NCBI GenBank assembly: GCA_963921195.1
Contig: OY992537.1
Location: 205,492,581-205,556,580, forward strand
Origin: Pegoplata infirma
Lineage: Eukaryota; Arthropoda; Insecta; Diptera; Anthomyiidae
Direction: 5' to 3'
Length of the DNA stretch: 64,000 nucleotides
Shown here piece by piece: positions 33,629 through 45,614 of this stretch; position 1 is the first letter of the stretch, and every line of letters begins with the position of its first letter. Below the pieces are notes generated by a model. The model did not search any database and was not told where the DNA came from. It saw only the letters and a program-made list of their open reading frames with translations. The translations under genes and the position numbers were made by a program.

Positions 33629-34508
33629 AGTTAATTGGACGGATCCTGGTCTAATAATGTTTTTATTCTATGTTAAATTTCTTAGAACCAAAAAGGTTTG
33701 TGACTTGGATAACAATTCACAATAGCATATACAATAACATTCACAATCAATTCACCATCAGGTGAATTAAAGGTAATATAATTATTTTCGATCAACCTTT
33801 TTCTATTAATAATTTTTTTAACATGATAATGTTTTTAGGCTGGTGTCTAATTTTAAAAAAGTTGCAGGACGCCACCTCAGTTTGACTATAAAAGCTAACA
33901 ATTAACGAAGAAGAAAAAAGAGTTACTATTTTCATTTTCTTAAAACCAAAAATTTTAATAACTTTTGTTTGTAACTTGGATAATAATTCACCTCGTGGTG
34001 AATAAACCGTTTTTCACCAGCTGGTGAATAAAAAGTAACATAATTATTTTTCAAAAAAAAAAAAAAATTTTTTTTCATCAATTTTTTTTTTTTTTCATAA
34101 ATTCGTCAAACTTTTTTTTTTCATATTTTTTTTTTTATCAACTTTTTTTTTTTTGTATAAAATTTTTTTTTTCATCAATTTTTTTTTCATCAATTTTTTT
34201 TCATAAATTTTTTTTTTTTCATTAATTTTCTTTTTCATCAATTTTTTATTTATTTTTTTCATTAATTAATTATAATTTACCTCTTGGTGAATTAAACCGT
34301 TTTTCACCAGCTGGTGAATAAAAAGTAACATAATTATTTTTCAAAAAAAAAATTGTTTTTTTTCATCAATTTTTTTTTTTTCATAATTTTTTTTTTTCCA
34401 TCAATTTTTTTTTTTTTCATCAATTTTTTTTTTCATCAAATTTTTTTTTTTCACAATTTTTTTTTCGTCAGACTTTTTTTTTCATATTTTTTTTTTATCA
34501 ACTTTTTT

Positions 34509-35116
34509 TATACCCTCCACTCTAGTGATAGAGGGTATATATAAGTTTGTCATTCCGTTTGTAACTCATCGAAATATCGGTCTGGGACCCCATAGAGTAT
34601 ATATATTCATGATCCCCGATCGATTTTAAGATATTCTAGCGATGTCCGTCGGTCCGTCTGTCTGTGGAAATGGTAATCACATCCAAACTATTACATGTAG
34701 GTGACTGAAACTTAACACATTTATTAGAAGTTCTCCTGGTAAGTTTGGTATTGCATTTGAGCGATATCGGTTCAGCGGTTCAAAAGTTATGAACAAAAAT
34801 GTAATAACACCTCAAAAATTTTAGTGCATTCAACATAACCTAAAAATACAAAATGCTTTAATTCGGCTGCTGGTTGACTTATGTGAGCATATTTGAACAC
34901 CAATTGGTATTTAAACAAGAAAAAACATATTTTTTGACAAAAAAAAAAATACCGGAATTTTTTCCCCAAATTTTTTTTTTTTGCGAAAATTTTTTTTCAA
35001 AAAAATTTTTTTTTTCAAAAGTAATTTCCTTTTAAATAAAGTTTTTGCAATAATCTTTTAGAAATTGTGGAGGGTATCACTACATTCGGCAAGGCCGAAT
35101 TTAACTTTTTAACTTG
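34509..35116 (+). mobile_element. Helentron-like element, CTCTAGTGATAG subfamily, copy 1
   Basis: 608 bases from TATACCCTCCACTCTAGTG to GGAGGGTATCACTACATTCG, hairpin TTCGGCaagGCCGAA and ...TAACTTG. It is inserted in a T-rich array. Closely similar in length and sequence to 35389-35998, so both are young. Confidence 0.85.
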
Positions 35117-35388
35117 TTTTTGTATACATTTTTTTTTTCATCAATTTTTTTTTTTTATCAAATTTTTTTTTTCATCAAATTTTTTTTTATCAATTTTTTT
35201 TTTTTCATTAATTTTCTTTTTCATCAATTTTTTATTTTTTTTCATTAATTTTCTTTTTCGTCAATTTTTTTTTATTTCATCAAAAATTTTTTTTTCATTA
35301 ATTTTTTTTTTTTCATTAATTTTTTTTATCATATTTTTGGCATTAATTTTTTTTCATCAAATTTTTTTATCTAATTTTTATACCCTCC

Positions 35389-35998
35389 ACTCTAGTGATA
35401 GAGGGTATATATAAGTTTGTCATTCTGTTTGTAACTCATCGAAATATCGATCTGGGACCCCATAAAGTATATATATTCATGATGGCCGATCGATTTTAAG
35501 ACATTCTAGCGATGTCCGTCTGTCCGTCTGTCCGTCTGTCCGTCTGTCCGTCTGTCTGTCTGTCTGTCTGTCTGTCTGTGGAAAATGCTGTCGCGGACAA
35601 AATATTGCACAGAGATGACTGAAACTTAACATATTTATTGGAAGTTCTCCCGAGAAGTTTGGTATTGCATTTGAGCGATATCGGTTCAGCGGTTCAAAAG
35701 TTATGAACGAAAATGTAAGCACACCTCAAAAATTTCAGTACATTCAACATAACCTAAAAATACAAAATGCTTTAATTCGGCTTCTGGTTGGCATATGTGA
35801 ACATAATTGAACACAAAAAAAGAAAAGAAAAATCGCGGATTTTTTTTACCAAAATTTTTTTTCGCGGAAATTTTTTTTTCAAAATTTTTTTTTTTTCAAA
35901 AGTAATTTCCTTTTAAATAAAGTTTTTTGCAATAATGTTTTTGAAATTGTGGAGGGTATCACTACATTCGGCAAGGCCGAATTTAACTTTTTTACTTG
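35389..35998 (+). mobile_element. Helentron-like element, CTCTAGTGATAG subfamily, copy 2
   Basis: 610 bases, same start and end as the copy at 34509. It differs chiefly in an expanded (GTCTGTCC)n / (GTCT)n microsatellite at 35517-35580 (six or more extra units). The minus-strand frame at 35477-35722 is made of that microsatellite. Confidence 0.85.
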
Positions 35999-36617
35999 TT
36001 TATTATCAATTTTTTTCTAACCAAAATTTTATTTAATCAATTTTTTTTTTTCATCAAAAAATATTTCTTTTCATCAAAAAATTCATCAAAAACTTTTTTT
36101 CATCAAAAATTTTTTTTCATTAAAAATTTTGGGTTCATTAATTTTTTTTAACATAATTTTGTTTTTCGTAAAAAAATGTTTTTTTTTACCAATACTACTT
36201 TTTCACCAAGTCTAAGCTTTTCGCATAAAAATTTTCCATTTGTTTATCAAATGTACATAAAACAAGTGAGAGTATTATATTCTTTGGTGCCGAATCTTTT
36301 GTACTCTCCAAAATGTAAAAACACTTTTTTGCACTTATTTTTGCACTCACTTACGAAATGTACAGCTCTTTTGGTTTTTTAATGGGGTCCTCGACTGATA
36401 TTTCAATTCGTTTTGCAAAGTAATATAACATTATTTTTTCTAAAAAAACTTTGCTTTGGCAAGTACACCCAAATCTTCCGCAAAACATTATCATGATTTA
36501 ATGTTTTGGGCAAGAGTACAAAATTCGCAGGCATTTTTTATTTTCATCACTAACTTTTTTTTAGTAATTTTTTATCTTTTTTATTTTATTCAAAAATTTT
36601 ATTTCATCATTAATTTT

Positions 36618-37464
36618 TATACCCTACACCACTCTGTGGTACAGGGTATAATAAGTTTGTGCTGATGTTTGTAACTACCCGAAATATTGGTCCTAGATCT
36701 ACCGTCAAGTATACCGATCTACTCAGAATTACTTTTTGAGTCGATTTAGCGTTGTCCGTTTGTCCGTCCGTCCGTCCATCTATCGGTTTAAGCAGGATAC
36801 AGGTCGCAATTTTCAATCGATTGACTTGAAATTTAAAACTTAAGCATCTCTTGGCCCAAGAACAAAGCCTATTGACATTGGAGAAAATCGGTCCATGTAA
36901 AGACCTAGCACTCATACAAACGCCCCCTTTGGATTCGGCTTAAATGACTTTAATAACCGTATTATAATAAATATCACTTTAACAGGTAATTACAAATTTA
37001 ACAGGTAATTACATTTTGTATGCACAAATCATCATTCCAAATTTCAAAGGAATCGGGTCAGTCCTTTTGGTAGTCCCCATACAAACCACCTTCCGTATAA
37101 TCACATAATTCCCTCAAAATTCATAAAAATTGAAATATTTGACAAAAATTGTATTTTAAAATGTTAAACATGTACTGTGTTACTGTACTTTAGCAACCTT
37201 ATCAAATCGGAATATAATTGGACCATTTTTGGACTTACTCCCCCATATACAAATTTCGATCGATATACAGTTAAATTGGTCTATTTACAAAGAAATAAAC
37301 CAATTCCACTAAAATTTGATCTGTGTGAGTTTTCTACACTAAATAAAGAGCTAACAAAAGACAGATACAATCGGTCCATGTTTGGACTTGGGACCCATTT
37401 TCCGGAAAATACTGGTGTAGGGTATCATATGGTCGGTCTTGACCGACTATAACTTTCTTACTTG
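36618..37464 (+). mobile_element. Helentron-like element, CACTCTGTGGTACAG subfamily
   Basis: It starts TATACCCTACACCACTCTG and ends GGTGTAGGGTATCATATGG, with an inverted GGTCGGTCTTGACCGAC hairpin and ...CTTACTTG. Plan as in the other copies but longer (about 850) and diverged in the middle. Frames at 36610-36915 and 37177-37452 have no coding features. Confidence 0.7.
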
Positions 37465-37609
37465 TTTAAAATAAGAAATAAGTCAAGGGTTTAAGCACAA
37501 ACATTGTTTTTTTAAGATGTATAACTCATTTGGTCAGTCTCTTTAACCGTTGTATCACCAATTGTCTTTTAATAAGATATTTTTCACCAAAACCTTTTTT
37601 TCGATACTG

Positions 37610-38265
37610 CACTCATAAAAGTTTTACAGTTACTGTTTCACAGTCAAACAAATAGTTTTCGTTTTAGTTAATATTAAAAGAAAATTCGTTTGTTTCACAT
37701 ACAAATATTATAAACAATTTTTTGAACGTTTATTTAAATACATAACTGTCTTTTAAATAAAATTTTCCGTAACGTTTGTTTTTTTCAGTTATTTAAAAAA
37801 CAAACCACATTATTTTATTTGTCGTTTGTTATTTGTTATTTGTCAGTTATTTAAAAATTTCTAAAATTAGATTTTTTTTTTTTTTGAATTTGAAAATGAA
37901 ATTTAGTTGCTGAAAATATAAGTAGCTTGTGGCACAGAGGGTAGCGTGCTAGGCTATCAGCCAGAAATTATGAGTTCGATTCTGCTCAGGTTCGAAGTTT
38001 TTTAAAATTATTTCTAAAAAAATAAATAAAAATGAATGTAAATTTCCGCTATTTTAACCGTTTTTTCCGTAAAATTTTGTCAGTCATTTTTTACGGATTT
38101 TTAAGTTGTTTTTACGGATTTCAACAGTTATTAATTAACATTTAAAAATAACTGAGAAATGTTTTTGTTTTAAATGAAATGTAAGTAGTCCGTTTTTTAA
38201 ATAAAGTTTCATTTGTTTCAAACGTATTTTCTGTTGAATTTACTTACATAATATTTTAAGTGTGG
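37610..38265. other. AT-rich stretch with a tRNA-like motif
   Basis: Repeated GTTTGTTTCA / TTTAAATAA motifs and GTCAGTTATTTAAAAA stretches surround the tRNA-like segment. The ends look loosely inverted (CACTCATAAAAG, ...TTTTAAGTGTG), so it may be a decayed element. No protein gene is visible. Confidence 0.4.
37926..37996 (+). pseudogene. tRNA-like sequence (tRNA pseudogene or SINE head)
   Basis: GTGGCACAGAGGGTAGCGTG resembles a pol III A box region and GAGTTCGATTCT a B box, with a GGCTatcAGCC hairpin between them at the anticodon-arm position. The T stem (ATGAG with CTGCT) pairs at only three of five positions and the acceptor stem does not close. It is therefore not a working tRNA. A tRNA-derived SINE promoter is a reasonable alternative. 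Confidence 0.4.
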
Positions 38266-38756
38266 GAAATAAGACATCATTGAAAGACAATTAGTGCCCA
38301 AAGGGTTAAGGCAATTGACTAAACGAGTTCTGCATCTTAAAGGGTAGTGTTTAAGCATTACCCTTGACTTATTTTGAAATCGCCATCAGATCCGGTTCAT
38401 CCGATATGAGTTTCCAAAAATTCCCAAAACTGCGATTTTTTGAACCTTGACCTCTTAATTTGATTTTTCTTAAAACCTGATGTGATGAAAAATTTTGGAG
38501 ACCGTATAAGGTCGCGTCCCAGTCGCATTTTCCTTGTTAAGTAGTGTAATTTTTTTCTAGGAAGTCTCTTTACATGGGAGGTAGCACAAAGTTATTATAC
38601 TAGGTTTTTTGGTAAAATGACAAGATTTTTTTGAGTGTATATAAACTGATCCCTAAGGTAGGCAACACTTTTTTCTACAATTTTGTTTCCGATTTATGGC
38701 TGTGCTAGCAGACAGTCTTTTTTTGTGTAGCATAATTGTTTTAATTTTGATTTTAA

Positions 38757-39041
38757 GCATAGTACTCTGTTCGATTTCACGGGAAAATATCTGTCAAACT
38801 CCATATAAAAAAAAATTAATTTTGGCAACGCGAGGAATTATAGGGAAATTGTGAAAAAAGTTTTCACGCATTTTTATTATACAAGACAATTTAAATTTCC
38901 GTGAAAAAGTGACATTTCAGTTTTGTTATGATCGTTTCTTCTTTATAATTGTCAAAAGTTGTTGATTTTTAAATGATTAATTTAAGGCGTTTAAAGTTTA
39001 CTTAAGTGAAATTTTCACCGTAAAGAACAGAGTACTATGCT
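38757..39041. mobile_element. TTAA-flanked MITE
   Basis: GCATAGTACTCTGTTC and its exact inverse lie at the ends, flanked by TTAA (38753-38756, 39042-39045). TTAA targets point to a piggyBac-type mobiliser, though the termini do not start with the usual CC. 285 bases, non-coding. Confidence 0.6.
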
Positions 39042-39159
39042 TTAAGCTTTCGTAAAAATTGTTTATTCTACTAAGCCGGAAACTTAAATTTAACCCGGCG
39101 ATCAAATTTTTGAATTTTTGAAAATTGAAAAAAAAAAAATTTTAAAATACGTCTTGAGA

Positions 39160-39391
39160 CATATTGTGCTCGATTCTCGAATACGACTTCACCATTCACC
39201 TAATTTTTAAAAATTTGACATTCTTTCGAATTTTAAGATTTTTAAATTTTTTTCTTGTAACAATTAAAGATCTAGTTAATATCTTTAATAATTACAAGAA
39301 CAAATTTAAAAATCTTAAAACTCGAAAGAATATCAAATTTTTAAAAATTAGGTGAATGGTGAAATCGTATTCCAGAATCGAGCACAATATG
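39160..39391. repeat. 232-bp foldback hairpin
   Basis: CATATTGTGCTCGATTCT at the left recurs inverted at the right; arms of about 110 bases pair almost fully around a TAGTTAATATC loop. Frames on either side of the loop are mirror images. Confidence 0.75.
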
Positions 39392-39531
39392 TTTTTGTTG
39401 CGGTTGAATGGTTTTCGATCGCTATTTAAAATTTACAAAAAAAGGCGGTTTTTTCCTAAGTTCAAGAAGTTTAAAAAAAAATCTCAAAATTTCTTGGCCT
39501 TGACCATTTTGGTAGATCTTAATACTTACTA

Positions 39532-39651
39532 TGTTCTCACGTACAGCTAAAACCATTTTTTGCAACATTTGTTGTCAACATACTGTAATAGAATAAAGAA
39601 AGTGCTAAAAATGTTGCGGTTAAAACCGGTTTTTAGCTGTACGTGAGAACA
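39532..39651. repeat. 120-bp hairpin (GTTCTCACGTACAGC)
   Basis: TGTTCTCACGTACAGCTAAAA and its inverse bound an A/T core. MITE-like; no target duplication assigned. Confidence 0.65.
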
Positions 39652-40658
39652 GGGTAAAAGACAGTCTTTCATACACTCAAAATAATTACTCTGCTAAATA
39701 CTCTGTAAAATGATTGTAATCTCAATTTGACAGATATTTGACAAAGTTATCTGCCGAAATACAGATTTTGAGAAAATATTTTGTATTTTCTTGTGACCGA
39801 AAAACTAAGTATTATCTGTAACTTTAATTTTTTCTTTGTAATCTTTATTTTACAGATAATAAACAGAGTTTTTTGTTAAAATACAGATTTTTTAAAAATA
39901 CTCTCGTAACCAAAATATTTATTGCTCTGTAATACAGTTTCCAAATAAAAATCTCTTCAAAAAAAAATTCCAAATATTTCAACCCTTTCTTAAAAAGCTT
40001 CTTAAATTACAGTTAAAGCTGGTAAATTTTCCGAAGATGTGTTGTAAATTGGAAGGTTTTTTTAATTTTCACAAAAATAAAAGTAAATTTAAAATTTGGA
40101 AGCATTAAAGCGGGCAAATTTATACGATGGCATTTCCCAATTGTCAACACTACTTGCACATTAAGGAAGGATATATTAATCGGGAATCAAATAGTGACCG
40201 TTGTGTAAAAGCCATATCAAACACATAAAAAAAAATATGCAAGAAAGTCAAGGCATTCTTAAACGATTTATCTTAAATTTTATAAAATGTTTATTAGAAT
40301 GAATCCGCTCAAAGGTGGCACTGAAAATGAAAAATTTATGAAAAAACAAAAAACCTGAGACCATCTAGCGAGTTTATAAATAATTTCTACGAAGTTCAAC
40401 ATTAGCGTGCGAAACATTTAAGCGGGAGCATTTAAATGATGGCAGTTGCCTTTATTTTGTGTCAAGTTATTACTTAGCCATGCTTCTTGCACATTACAAT
40501 CGAAGAAAATGAATAAGAATTCTCATAGTTGCCACTTAAAAAGTGAATTTAAACACAAGAAATTAAAAAATAACGTTTCGCGTGTGCACCATTAAAGTGG
40601 GAAATGCATTTAATCAGGCTCATTTAATTTTTAGTTTTTTCTCGAAGTTTATAAAATA

Positions 40659-43086
40659 CTAGCTATACCCGGTCCGCGTTGCTGGCCCTAAGAAAAACAC
40701 TGTTTTATATTGCATCTTAATTAGTGTCGGACAAAATTAAAGCACGGGTCCGAGTCCAGCAAGTAACATTTGATTCCACCCTAGGTTAGCACAATCTATA
40801 GAGAAATCTTAACAAAATCTGTTCAGCCATTTAAGCGTGATTTCGAAACAGACAGACATAACGTTAAGTATAGTACAAAGGGGCGTGTCATTGAACGCAT
40901 TTTTATCGAATCGTGACAGTCTAAAGTTTCATGCTGCATCCTCGAATAGTACTATCTGTGCTGCAAATTCCATTGACATCAGTTTTGCCGTTTTTCTGTG
41001 ATTGCGAAAGAGGAGGAAATAACTTTTTATTTATGAAAAACGGGAGTAACATGTTATACCCTTTTGCCGAATCGCGCTCTACATATGACCTACAGTTCCC
41101 GCTCGGTTAGTTCTATCAGTAGTGACAGATTTGGCTCATCCGTTTTTGCGTGATTTCAAAACAGGCAGATATAACGTTCAGTATAAATCAAAGGGGCGTG
41201 GCAATAAACGCCTCTTTGTTCAATTGAGGTTAGTATAGTACAAAGGGCGTTGCAATTTTGATTCCTTTATCCAACTACGATCTTATATGGCCTACATATA
41301 CACTTGGTTAGCACTGTTTGCAGTGAAATTGTCAAGAGAATCGGTTCAGCTGTTTTTGCGTGATTGTACAAAGGGGTGTGTCAACAACAACAACAATTTT
41401 TTTTTTTATATTTATGTTGTTGGGCCCTGAAAAAACAATCCTGCATACGTGTATGTGTCCTATAGTTCCGCACTGGTGCTGAAAATTTAATTAAAATCGA
41501 ATCAACAGTTTTGCGTTATTGCGGAGCATGCAGAAATAACATTCAATACAAAGGGGCATGGCATTTTACGCCCGTTTGTCAGATCACGCTCTAATTTGGC
41601 ACATAGTTAGTATTTGGTTAGTACTATCGTTGGTTTATATTTCATCAAAATCGGTCCATCCGTTTTTTATATATAAATGTCATTAGTGGTGCAATGTAAA
41701 AAATCGATTTTGACCACCCCTCAGCCCACAGGCAAAAAGCATGGCATTTTGTCCGATCACGCTCTAATTTGGCATAAAGTTAGTACTCGGTTAGTACTAT
41801 CTTTGGTTTAAATTTCATCAAAATCGGTCCATCCGTTTTTTATATATAGATGTCATTATTGGTGCAATGTAAAAATTGGATTTTGCCACGCCCCTCCGCC
41901 CACACGCAAAAAATCTAAAGTCTGACCGCACAGTGTTACTCCCTGGGCTATTCTGAATATTCCCTGAAAATTTCATCAAGATCGGTCCAGCCGTTTTCGA
42001 GTCCATACGGAACATACACTCAAAATAATCACTCTGTTAAATTACAGAGATACTCTGCTGAGCCAGCAGAAAATACCATAGATTTCCAACCAGCAAGATT
42101 TTTTGTTATTTTACGAAGAAAACTCTGTAAAATGATTTCGATAAAAAAACTGTAGATTTACAGAATTATCTGTAAAATGTTGATGAAAGCGACCAGAATT
42201 TTACCAGGAAGCATGGATAGTAATAACTTGACATAAAATAAAGTCAAATGCTATAATTTAAATGCGCCCGCTTAAATGTTTCGCACGCGAATATTTAACT
42301 TTGTAGAAATTATTTATAAACTCGCTGGATTCTCACGGTTTTTTTTTTTAATAAACTTCTCATTTTCAGTTCCACATTTGAGCGGGGTCATTCCAGTAAA
42401 CACTTCTATAAAATTAAAGGGAAATCGTTTAAGAATGCCTTGACTTTTTTGTATATCTTTTAAATGCGCTTGATATGGCTTTTACACAATGGTCCCTATT
42501 TGATTCCTGATAAATTTTTCCTTAATGTGCAAGTTGTTTTGACAATTGGGAAATGCCACCATGTAAATTTGCCCGGTTTAATGCTTCCAAATTGTAAATT
42601 AACTTTTTTTTGGTGAAAATTACGAGTTCCTTCAATTTTGCACTACACCTAGTAAAATTTAGCATATTTTATTGCATTTTAAGAAGTTTTTTAAAGAGGG
42701 GTTGAAATACTTGCACGTTTTTTAAAGAGATTTTAATTTGAAAATCGTATTACGGAGTAATAGTAAAATTACAGATGAAATTTAGTATTTTGGTTACGAG
42801 AAAAAAACAAAGTATTTTTCTAAAATCTGTATTGTAACAAAAAAAGCCCTATTTATTATCTTTAAAATAGAGATTACAAAGAAAAAAGTTAAATTACAGA
42901 TACAATTTTGTTTTTCGGTCACAAGAAAATACAAAGTATTTTCTTTAAATCTGTATTTCGGCAGATAACTTTGTCAAATATCTGTCGAATTGAGATTACA
43001 GTCATTTTACAGAGTATTTAACAGAGTAATTATTTTGAGTGTACATACATACACACATACATACATCCATTTTTATATATATAGAC
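40659..43086 (+). repeat. Dispersed repeat D (ACTAGCTATACCCGGTCCGC)
   Basis: It begins ACTAGCTATACCCGGTCCGC and ends ...CATACATCCATTTTTATATATATAG. Inside, short modules recur (AAAGGGGCGTG, ATCGGTTCAGC or ATCGGTCCAGCCGTTTT, GCGTGATT). Repeats with this plan are widespread in animals as tails of old retroelements or similar; the class is not settled here. The segment 41570-42010 repeats a module of about 140 bases twice. Confidence 0.55.
42017..43041 (-). mobile_element. CACTC-ended element C, reversed relative of E
   Basis: It starts CACTCAAAATAATCACTCTG and ends AGTAATTATTTTGAGTG, with TA on both sides (42015-42016, 43042-43043), inserted in the CATACATACAT tail of repeat D. The interior at 42270-42620 is the reverse complement of E at 40070-40440 (CCCGCTTAAATGTTTCGCAC, TTTAAGAATGCCTTGAC). 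1,025 bases, internally deleted relative to E. Confidence 0.8.
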
Positions 43087-43791
43087 TACAATTTTCACAT
43101 TTAAATAGCCCCTGCTCAAATCGTCATTTATTAGTTTATTAAAACCTTGGTGAATATCTACGCTTAAATGCGTCACTAAATATGTGAGCTTTAATACGCA
43201 AAGAATAATTTTGATGCCTTGTCAGACTGTTAATGTTTTTGATGCAGAGAAGTTCTGGAGTTCATGCACGCAGGTAAAACAAAATTAAAAACGCCGTTGG
43301 AATGACAACTTTAAGAAGTTTTTTTTATTATAAGTATGGATGTTATTTTTGTTCTCAATTATTTCATGTATTTAAGTTTGAAATCAAATAAATTTAACTA
43401 AAACTTTGTAAATTTTCAGAAGTTTTTTTTTAAAACTTCTAGTCACATACCAACATTTTATAGATAATTCTGTAAATTTTCAGTTTTTTATCGAAATAAT
43501 TTTACAGAGTTTTTACAAATATATGTAAAGTACTTGTTTGTAAAAATGTGATCCCATTTAACTAATATTTTACTAAAAACTATGTAATATTACATTTTTT
43601 TTGTCCAAGCCATTTTACAGAGTTTTCTTCGTAAAACAACAAAAAATCTTGCTGGTTGGAAATCTATGGTATTTTCTGCTGGCTTAGCAGAGTATCTCTG
43701 TAATTTAACAGAGTGATTATTTTGAGTGTATGTATAAACTACCATTTCCAATTGTATTTCAGAAATTATCAATTGAAGGGCTTACTGCGTG

Positions 43792-43992
43792 AACTTGATA
43801 AGCAACATTTTATTTTTTCGTGTTTTTCGCCTTCTGCTGATGTTACATTGACAGACATTTGACAGAAGTCTTGCCTTAACCCTTAGTTCAAGTATATTTA
43901 GAATAAGAGTTCTGCAAAAGTTTTATTTTCTACATTAATTCAAAAGTTTTAAGGAAAAAACCACCATCAAATGAAATGTTGCTTATCGAGTT
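43792..43992. repeat. Small MITE-like inverted repeat
   Basis: AACTTGATAAGCAACATTT and the inverse AAATGTTGCTTATCGAGTT bound about 200 bases. It sits between reversed units of the neighbouring minisatellite (43748-43773 and 44007-44040). Confidence 0.5.
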
Positions 43993-44039
43993 TTTACAAT
44001 AAGCTTTTCAATTGTATTACAGAAATTATCAATTGTATT

Positions 44040-44585
44040 TTAGAGGGCTTTTCATCAATTCTAAAATACAATTGATAATTTCTGAAACGCTATTGATGAA
44101 TTCTGAAATACAATTGATAATTTCTGAAATACAACTAAAATTCAATTGATAGTTTCTAAAATACAATTGATATTTTCTGAAACACAATTGATTTTTTCTG
44201 AAATACTATAGATAATTTCTGATATACATTTGATGAGTTCTGAAAAACAATTGATAATTTCTAAAAAACAATTGATAATTTTTGAAATATAATTGATAAC
44301 TTCTGAATTACAATTGATAAATTCTAAAATACAATTGATAATTACTAAAATACAATTATTAATTTCTGAAATACAATTGATAATTTCTGAAATACAATTG
44401 ATAATTTCTGAAATACAATTGATATTTTCTGCAGTATAATTGATAATTTCTGAAATACATTTGATAAGTACTGAAATACAATTTCAGAGCAATTGATAAT
44501 TTCTGAAATACATTTGATAAATTCTGAAATACAATTGATAACTTCTGAAATACAATTGATAATTTCTGAAATACAATTCGAAATG
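44040..44585. repeat. 21-bp minisatellite
   Basis: About 26 tandem units of ACAATTGATAATTTCTGAAAT with scattered changes. Being a multiple of three it stays open on the minus strand as a seven-residue repeat (about 44345-44599), which is an artefact. Units at 43748-43773 and 44007-44040 are in the opposite orientation. Confidence 0.85.
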
Positions 44586-44831
44586 GTGTAGGGCGTCATA
44601 CTTAGGTAAAATACTTTTCCTGAACATTATCAAACCACAAAACCAAGTATGAAAATAATTCTGTGTAATCATTTTATTAAAAATTATTTATAACAATAGC
44701 GGTAATCACTCTTGATAGAAAACGTTTAAGGAAATTTCCTACAAGAATATTTTCTACCGATCCACTAAAGACTGAAAATCTTATTGATTTAGTTTTCTTA
44801 CCCAAACATTTTCTCTAACTTAAAATTATAA

Positions 44832-45338
44832 CACCGTCCGACAGCCAATATTGAACATGAACCGGATAATAAACGTCTGAATGTAGAGGTCAAAAAGAGT
44901 AAAACTACTTTTACAGTTTTTGATTTCGTGATCCTGTTTCCTTTCAAAAGGACTTTAAAGTTTTAAAGTATAAAATTTTGTAAAATATTTGTTAAATATA
45001 TGTACTTATCAAAATATTTTGTTAAAAATTTTAAATGATATTGAAGGATAAAGTTTTGAAAGGACATTACTTACCTGCTTTTTTTCCTGATATGTCAAAA
45101 TAATAAAATGGACAAATTAGAGGAGATCTTCCTATCACAAGTGGCATCCTAGGACAAGTACAAATATTAAAAAATATTTTACAAAACTCTAATCCTCTAA
45201 AACTTTGAAGTCCTTTTAAAAGGAAACAGGATCACGAAATGAAAAACTGTAAATGCAGTTTTACTACATTTGTCTCTAGTTTCAAATGTATATCATCGGG
45301 ATCATGTTTAACGATTTTTTTCTTTTTGTCGGACGGTG
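44832..45338. mobile_element. Harbinger-like element, TAA target
   Basis: The ends CACCGTCCGAC and GTCGGACGGTG are exact inverses. TAA lies on both sides (44829-44831, 45339-45341), the 3-bp TWA target of PIF/Harbinger elements. Longer subterminal inverted blocks (CGTGATCCTGTTTCC at 44926, its inverse near 45220) are present. 507 bases, non-coding. Its right end is about 190 bases upstream of the TATA box at 45527. Confidence 0.75.
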
Positions 45339-45526
45339 TAATATATTCTTACTGGGCTATTCATAATGTGTATATTAAATCTAATGCATGTTTATTTGAC
45401 TGATATTGCACGAGTTTGAGTTTGTTGTTATATCTATCAAAAATTTTCTCTGTTCTTCATTTCTCCGAGTCTTTTTTTGTTTTCCATCAAGAGTGAGAAC
45501 CGCTAATGTTCCTGATTTTAAATTAC

Positions 45527-45563
45527 TATAAATATACAGAAAATATTTATTAAATACAACAGT
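45527..45563 (+). promoter_or_regulatory. Core promoter of gene copy C
   Basis: TATAAATA at 45527-45534 and CAACAGT at 45557-45563. The TATA-to-CAGT(A) distance is 34 bases, identical to copy B, and ACTATAAA is shared as well. The shared spacing in otherwise diverged flanks supports both as real promoters. Confidence 0.65.
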
Positions 45564-45614
45564 ATTACAGAACTTGATTGGCTGTAATTTAAAAGTTAAT
45601 TTCATATAATAAAA

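Larger units (their letters stand above)
33823..36547. repeat. Segmental duplication block A (copy 2)
   Basis: It matches 5035-8335: ATGATAATGTTTTTAGGCTG, GCAGGACGC, the palindromes at 33987-34028 and 34280-34318, T-rich CATCAA arrays, then ACCAAGTCTAAGC through CTTCCGCAAAACATTATCATG at 36190-36500. Two Helentron-like insertions (34509-35116, 35389-35998) are absent from copy 1, whose element F1 is absent here. The frames at 34353-34544 and 35067-35414 are poly-phenylalanine artefacts of the T runs. Confidence 0.75.
39674..43728 (+). mobile_element. CACTC-ended element E, host of a threefold nest
   Basis: It starts CACTCAAAATAATTACTCTG and ends GAGTGATTATTTTGAGTG, with TA at 39672-39673 and 43729-43730. 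It is interrupted from about 40659 to 43086 by repeat D, which is itself interrupted by element C (42017-43041). C is a reversed relative of E: C's right end matches E's left end, and C's left end matches E's right end. Without the insert E would be about 1.6 kb. Non-coding. Confidence 0.75.

Noticed and set aside
35067..35414. 115-codon hydrophobic frame
   Set aside because: Poly-Phe translation of T-rich arrays; looks like membrane helices but is composition only.
44345..44599. 84-codon minus-strand frame with a seven-residue repeat
   Set aside because: Product of the 21-bp minisatellite, open only because the unit is a multiple of three.
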